From Porphyrobacter sp. SLTP (lineage in GTDB: Bacteria > Pseudomonadota > Alphaproteobacteria > Sphingomonadales > Sphingomonadaceae): a stretch of 64,000 nt of DNA. The translations under genes were made by a program, and so were the position numbers. The DNA is taken from the NCBI RefSeq assembly GCF_009905735.1, contig NZ_JAAALE010000010.1:1-64000 (forward strand). Direction: 5' to 3'. Under the pieces are notes generated by a model. It was not told where the DNA came from. It did not search any database and saw nothing but the letters and a program-made list of their open reading frames with translations. Positions 61,616-64,000 of this stretch are shown here, one piece after another (position 1 is the stretch's first letter; every line of letters starts with the position of its first letter).

Positions 61616-62380
61616 TTAGAATTGGACGCGCTGGGTGAACCCGCCGTCCACCACGATGTTCGCGCCGGTCATGTAGGGCACCGCCGGGCTCGCCACGAAG
61701 ACGATCGCCTTGGCGACCTCGACCGGCTCGCCGAAGCGGCCCGTGGGCATCTTGGCGAGGGTCGCATCGTAGAGCGGCTTCATGTGCTCCTCGATGATCT
61801 CCCAGTTGCCGCCCTTGTAATAGATTGCACCCGGCGAAACCGTGTTCACGCGGATGCCCTTGGCCGCATAGGCCTGGCTAAGCTGCGAGGCATAGGTGAT
61901 CAGCGCAGCCTTCAGCGCGTTGAACGGGTTGGGCGCGATGAAGGTTTCGAGCGCGGCGGTGCTCGACAACATCACGATCGAGCCGGTGCCAGACGCCTCA
62001 AGGTAAGGCGTCAGCGTCTCGACCGCATAGGCCGCGCCCTTGATGTCCATGTCGAGGCAGGCTTGCCAGTCACCCGCCCCGCCAGTGCCTGAGGCGCTCG
62101 CAGTGTGAACGAAGATATCGCAGCCGCCGAGTTCCTGCGCGGCCTTTTCCAGCCACGCCTGATAGGCCTCGGTGCCGGTCGCCATGTCGAACACTTCGGC
62201 AAACACCTTGCCCGGCCCGACGGCGTCGATTTCGGCGACAGCAGCGGCGATCTTGTCTTCCTTGCGCGAGAAGAACGCGACATCCGCGCCCTCGGCCGCG
62301 AACAGCTTGAGCGCTTGCAGGCCAAGGCCGTGCGCCCCGCCGTTCATGATGACTTTCTTGCCCTTAAGTCCCAGATCCAT
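61616..62380 (-). CDS. SDR family protein with altered active site
   Basis: 254 aa classical-SDR fold. Cofactor motif NGGAHGLG (13-20) matches GxxxGxG. Serines are present in VMLSSTAA (S139, S140) and the lysine is K157, but the catalytic Tyr position is F153 (NPFNALKAAL), and the usual NNAG motif reads HTAS. The C-terminal MTGANIVVDGGFTQ is normal. It may be a non-oxidoreductase member or use another acid. It is the first gene of the E1/lipoyl operon. Confidence 0.88.
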   Translation of the reverse strand: MDLGLKGKKVIMNGGAHGLGLQALKLFAAEGADVAFFSRKEDKIAAAVAEIDAVGPGKVFAEVFDMATGTEAYQAWLEKAAQELGGCDIFVHTASASGTGGAGDWQACLDMDIKGAAYAVETLTPYLEASGTGSIVMLSSTAALETFIAPNPFNALKAALITYASQLSQAYAAKGIRVNTVSPGAIYYKGGNWEIIEEHMKPLYDATLAKMPTGRFGEPVEVAKAIVFVASPAVPYMTGANIVVDGGFTQRVQF

Positions 62381-62479
62381 AGCGCACCTCTCCCTGGTCG
62401 CGGTTGTGGCCCAAGGGGATAGCCGAGCTAGGGGGCGGGGCGTATCGTCAATTTTGTTGGGATGGCCCGAAAGCTGCGC

Positions 62480-64000
62480 CTAGCTCGCGTCTGTGCCGCC
62501 GAGAATCGCGCAGCGGTGCCGCACATGCGCGTCCGCGATCAGATCGCCGGTCGGCGCGTCGAGGCGGCGGCGCCAGTTGGGATGCTCGGTGACGGTGCCG
62601 GGCAGGTTCGGCTGCTCCTCCAGCCCGAGCAAATCCTCCAGCGCCACCAGCGCGATGGCCGCAGGCGTGCGGGCGATGTGGGCCATGGCGGCATCGACCA
62701 CCGGCGCGGGATTGTCGGGCGCGGGGCGGGGGGCGGTGTGGTCGAGCGTTGACCACAAGAGCCCGCGGTCCCAGTCGCGGATCGCCTCGGCCTCGGCGCG
62801 GGTGGTGCCTTCGGGGAGGCGGCCCAGCTCCTCCGCCCAGTCGAGATCGCGCCCGCGCCACCATCCGGCGACAGTGACGGTATCATGCGTCCCGCTCATC
62901 GCGGCGCTGAGGGGCTCGTAATCAGCCGCGCCGATGAAGCCGTGATCGGCGGCGCGTTCGAACCACAGCACGCGCATGCCGAGCATCTGGCGCTCGGTCA
63001 CGGCCTGGGTGAAGCCGTAGGGCGCAGTGCCGAGGTCTTCGGCGATGATAAAGGCGTTGGCGCGGTGCGCTTCAAGTGTGGCGAGGCGGATCAGGTCTTC
63101 GAAGGGGTAGCTGAGGTAAGCGCCGTCGCGCGTCGCGCCGCCTGCGGGGATGACCCAGAGCCGGGCGATGCCGAAGGCGTGGTCGATCCTGAGCCCGCCG
63201 CCTGCGGCGAGGCCCGCGCGGATCATCGCGGTCCATGGCGCGTAGCCGCTCGCGCGCAGGCCCTCGGGCGAAAAGCCGGTGATCGACCAGTTCTGCCCCA
63301 GCGGCCCGAGCGGATCGGGCGGCGCGCCGATGGTCAGCCCGTCGAGCATCGCATGGCGCAGCGACCACGCATCGCTGCCCGCCGGATCGACGCCGACGGC
63401 AAGGTCGGCGATCAGACCGACGCCCATGCCCGCGTCCTTGGCTGCAGTCTGCGCCGCCGCAAGCCCCTGCCGCGCGAGCCATTGCAGGAACAGGTGGAAG
63501 GCGATCTCCTCCGGGTGTTCGGCAGCAAAGCGGCTGGCGGCGTTGCCTTGCGGATCGTGGAACGCGGCAGGCCAATCGCGCCAGCCATGCGCACCCGCCG
63601 GGCGGAAATGGCAATCGAGCGCGTCGAACAGCGCGTGGCGGCGCAGCATTGCGTCGTCCGCCGCGGTCATCCCCGCACGCTGCGCCGGGGTGAGCGCGGC
63701 GAAGACCTTGCGCAATTCGGCCAGGCGGCGCGGCAATGCGCCCGCCCAGTCGATCAGCGGCCCGGCCTCGACCGAAGGTGCGAGCGGAGGCAGGCCCGCC
63801 AGCGCGGGATCGCCCATCGCGCCGTTGAGGAACAACCGGCTGGAGGGCGAATAAGGGCTGTATCCCACCCCATGTCCCGGAAACAGCGCGTGCACCGGAT
63901 TGATTGCCAGTGCGTCCGCGCCCGCCGCGCCGAACTGCCGCGCGGCCTCGGCCAGCTCGCCAAAGGTGCCGAAGGGCGAAGGCTGCGCGCTGCGCAATGC
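62480..64000 (-). CDS. malQ: 4-alpha-glucanotransferase (GH77, amylomaltase), C-terminal part
   Basis: 507 codons are visible, and the open frame continues past the right edge, so the N-terminus is missing. Catalytic residues are in place: the nucleophile Asp in LRIDHAFGI, the acid/base Glu in IIAEDLGT, and the third acid in SGTHDTVTVAGWW. ALAINPVHALFPG and the ADAHVRHRCAILGG end complete it. It transfers alpha-1,4-glucan segments in glycogen or maltodextrin metabolism. It ends about 100 bases from the SDR start. Confidence 0.93.
   Translation of the reverse strand, partial: ALRSAQPSPFGTFGELAEAARQFGAAGADALAINPVHALFPGHGVGYSPYSPSSRLFLNGAMGDPALAGLPPLAPSVEAGPLIDWAGALPRRLAELRKVFAALTPAQRAGMTAADDAMLRRHALFDALDCHFRPAGAHGWRDWPAAFHDPQGNAASRFAAEHPEEIAFHLFLQWLARQGLAAAQTAAKDAGMGVGLIADLAVGVDPAGSDAWSLRHAMLDGLTIGAPPDPLGPLGQNWSITGFSPEGLRASGYAPWTAMIRAGLAAGGGLRIDHAFGIARLWVIPAGGATRDGAYLSYPFEDLIRLATLEAHRANAFIIAEDLGTAPYGFTQAVTERQMLGMRVLWFERAADHGFIGAADYEPLSAAMSGTHDTVTVAGWWRGRDLDWAEELGRLPEGTTRAEAEAIRDWDRGLLWSTLDHTAPRPAPDNPAPVVDAAMAHIARTPAAIALVALEDLLGLEEQPNLPGTVTEHPNWRRRLDAPTGDLIADAHVRHRCAILGGTDAS

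Overview
The window is about 64 kb of GC-rich, gene-dense alphaproteobacterial chromosome. It looks like Sphingomonadales, most likely Erythrobacteraceae (Erythrobacter/Porphyrobacter-like). Evidence: the alphaproteobacterial cell-cycle regulators SciP and TrcR, a DUF1192 protein, COQ7-type ubiquinone synthesis, a LiuR-like operator before etfBA, many GANTC (CcrM-type) sites, several sphingomonad-type small secreted proteins, and several classes of intergenic palindrome. This placement is inference from gene content and was not tested by a search. I see no phage, transposase, integrase, CRISPR array or rRNA. One tRNA (Thr-GGT) is present. No gene-free gap exceeds about 250 bases.

Layout. 1-6.9 kb: end of a DUF1275 membrane protein, a DUF1993 protein, the ATP-dependent DNA ligase and MBL-fold exonuclease of the ligase-associated DNA damage response, clpA, DUF1192. 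7-14.5 kb: quinone oxidoreductase, GlxA-type regulator divergent from a glutathione S-transferase, an LpxH-like phosphoesterase coupled to a GT4 glycosyltransferase, trcR, acyl-CoA ligase. 14.5-23.1 kb: M23 peptidase-bactofilin operon, then proA-nadD-rsfS-rlmH-envC-like-ctpA-dsbB-coq7. 23.2-29.9 kb: nucleotide-sugar dehydrogenase and UDP-glucuronate epimerase-type enzyme around a small secreted protein, then the fabI-BrkB-DnaJ run divergent from pdxH. 29.9-34.8 kb: PhzF protein, serine hydrolase lipoprotein, mnmA, a gene coupled to sciP, a GlsB-type membrane protein.

35-50 kb: RND efflux adaptor and pump; a DUF445 protein followed by two paralogous secreted TonB-C-like genes produced by a local tandem duplication; etfBA, sucC, a CysQ-like phosphatase, an OmpA lipoprotein, a CorC/HlyC transporter and a DUF3035 lipoprotein. 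50-57.4 kb: two tight same-strand runs, ileS-lspA-DUF3035 and gpmA-purE-purK-folA-ribF. 57.4-64 kb: a small basic protein, tRNA-Thr, a sterol desaturase-like protein, a five-gene operon (SDR, E1 alpha, E1 beta, stand-alone lipoyl domain, NTF2-like) and the C-terminal part of a GH77 amylomaltase cut by the window edge.

Most of the window is housekeeping. The parts most worth a second look are: (1) a dispersed hairpin element of about 90-105 nt, in at least five copies, that usually starts 4-10 nt after a stop codon with a conserved spacer between variable stems; (2) the tandem duplication near 41-43 kb with a decayed DUF445 3' end; (3) the etfA terminator that carries the Shine-Dalgarno of the next gene; (4) the acyltransferase-less oxoacid dehydrogenase operon with an SDR lacking its catalytic Tyr; (5) an RND pump with an extra two-helix insertion.
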